5,581 nt of DNA from Pseudomonadota bacterium (lineage in GTDB: Bacteria; Pseudomonadota; Alphaproteobacteria; Rhizobiales; Kaistiaceae). Positions 4,838 to 5,581 of this stretch are shown here, piece by piece (position 1 is the stretch's first letter; each line of letters opens with the position of its first letter). Under the pieces are notes generated by a model. It did no database searches and had not been told where the DNA came from. It worked only from the letters and a program-made list of their open reading frames with translations. The position numbers were made by a program, and so were the translations under genes. Location: contig JAEVZM010000252.1 of the NCBI GenBank assembly GCA_023392225.1, forward strand, positions 1 through 5,581. The letters are read 5' to 3'.

Positions 4838-5581
4838 CAGTCCTCCCCCCCGTCATAGCCAATCGCTTCCTCGGCCTTCGACGCCATCAGGAAGCCGATC
4901 GGCCGCGCCTGTTCCTCGCCGAGATGGGTGAGGAGGCCTGCGGTGCGGGCAAGCAGCGGGATCGCCTTGATCATGGTCGCCGGGAACCCGAGGTCGAGCA
5001 GCACCGCGGCGATCGGCATCGACACGTTCATCACCAGCGGCTTGCCCCAGGCGTCATCGACGGCGGGCTTGAAGCGGCGGGCAAGCTCGACATGGAGCCC
5101 CGCGGCGCCCTGGGCGTCGGCAAGGGCGAAGATGCGCTCGGCGCGCGGGTCGACCGGCCGGTGCAGCGGGTGGCCGAAGCCGGGCATTCGTCCACCGCTC
5201 TCCCGCGTCTCGCGGGCCACGGCTATGGTCACCGCTTCAGGTGTTTCGCCGGCCGCGACCCGGGCGGCGGCAGCCACCAGCACGTCGCCGCAGAGCTGGG
5301 CGGTGCCGAGCACCACCGTGCCGCAGCCGAGGATGCCGGCGGCAAGCGCCCCCTGCAGCGAGGCCGGATCGGCATCATAGGTCATGCGCGCCGCGATCGC
5401 CGTCGGTGTCAGACCGTGCTCCGCGATGGCTACGAGAAGGAGGTCGAGAAAGAAGCGCTGCTGCTCCGTGGCCTCCTTGCCGGTCATCAGGAGGTAGAAG
5501 AACTCGGTGAATGTCTGGCGGCCCATCAGGTCGCTGGAGAGATCGCGGCCCCGAATCAGTATGCGTTCCGCATCCGCAGTG
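4837..5581 (-). CDS. Citryl-CoA lyase-like protein, citrate synthase fold (5' end outside window)
   Basis: The frame is open to the right edge and has no fixed start there. The Met at 5526 is internal, because the codons upstream of it (TADAERILIRGRDLSSDL) continue the family's N-terminal pattern of ADGEKILIRGYDL type. The partial protein therefore has about 247 residues here; family members are typically about 260-280 (from memory). Citrate synthase-fold signs are SFTEVFF-like TFTEFFYLLMTG, ASLQGALAAGI, and GFGHPLHRPVDPRAERI, which keeps the active-site His (codon 5172-5170). Where citrate synthase has HGG, this protein has VVLGTAQ, and where the catalytic Asp sits (NVD), it has NVSMP (Ser codon 5022-5020). 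The short length and loss of the first His fit lyase-type relatives that split citryl-CoA or similar 3-hydroxyacyl-CoA esters rather than true citrate synthase. The actual substrate is unknown. It is co-transcribed with, and upstream of, the ligase gene, sharing one base with it. Confidence 0.8.
   Translation of the reverse strand, partial: TADAERILIRGRDLSSDLMGRQTFTEFFYLLMTGKEATEQQRFFLDLLLVAIAEHGLTPTAIAARMTYDADPASLQGALAAGILGCGTVVLGTAQLCGDVLVAAAARVAAGETPEAVTIAVARETRESGGRMPGFGHPLHRPVDPRAERIFALADAQGAAGLHVELARRFKPAVDDAWGKPLVMNVSMPIAAVLLDLGFPATMIKAIPLLARTAGLLTHLGEEQARPIGFLMASKAEEAIGYDGGED
4841..4847 (-). promoter_or_regulatory. Shine-Dalgarno site of the ligase gene inside the lyase 3' end
   Basis: Reading the minus strand, GGGAGGA lies three bases before the ligase ATG (4837-4835), within the last codons of the lyase gene. 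It forms the end of a seven-G run (4851-4845). Together with the TGATG stop/start it indicates that ribosomes finishing the lyase can restart on the ligase. The spacing from the AGGA end is short, which further suggests coupled rather than independent initiation. Confidence 0.6.

Noticed and set aside
3908..4858. Long plus-strand open frame (316 codons) across the ligase gene
   Set aside because: It mirrors the ligase gene on the other strand. Its composition (Ala/Gly/Arg/Asp-rich, no motif) is what GC-rich third positions produce antisense, while the minus-strand frame has clear PaaK motifs.
5524..5526. ATG at 5526 (minus strand) as the true start of the lyase-like gene
   Set aside because: The upstream in-frame codons to the window edge encode conserved family sequence (ADAERILIRGRDL), so the start lies beyond 5581.

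Overview
The window is GC-rich with strong G/C preference at codon third positions. It fits an alphaproteobacterium, most likely of the order Hyphomicrobiales (Rhizobiales). The support is the purK to rpsU order, the S21 sequence beginning MQVLVRDNNVDQAL as in rhizobial homologues, and the overall base composition. Genus cannot be settled by reading.

Layout. Bases 1-570 (+) are the 3' part of purK (purine synthesis). A terminator-like hairpin (573-597) follows directly. Next comes rpsU (664-888, +), which encodes ribosomal protein S21 with a GTG start. A 116-bp gap with a small hairpin leads to a TPR lipoprotein gene (1005-1871, +). A 72-bp gap follows, in which a GC-rich hairpin covers the Shine-Dalgarno site of a dacB-type D-Ala-D-Ala carboxypeptidase/endopeptidase gene (1944-3527, +). 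On the other strand, converging on dacB and overlapping its stop by 7 bp, are two tightly coupled genes read right to left. These are a citrate synthase-fold, citryl-CoA lyase-like gene (5' end outside the window, ending at 4837) and a PaaK-like AMP-forming acyl-CoA ligase gene (4837-3521). The two share a TGATG stop/start.

How the genes work together. The left half is housekeeping: purine synthesis and translation, then two exported envelope proteins (a lipoprotein scaffold and a murein hydrolase). The right half looks like a catabolic or CoA-metabolism module. In it a ligase could make an acyl-CoA that the lyase-like protein then cleaves, but the substrate cannot be read from the sequence. 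The lyase-like protein lacks two of the three classical citrate synthase catalytic residues at the positions where I align them. This is the most interesting point in the window. I found no RNA genes, mobile elements, CRISPR arrays or obviously new multi-gene system.
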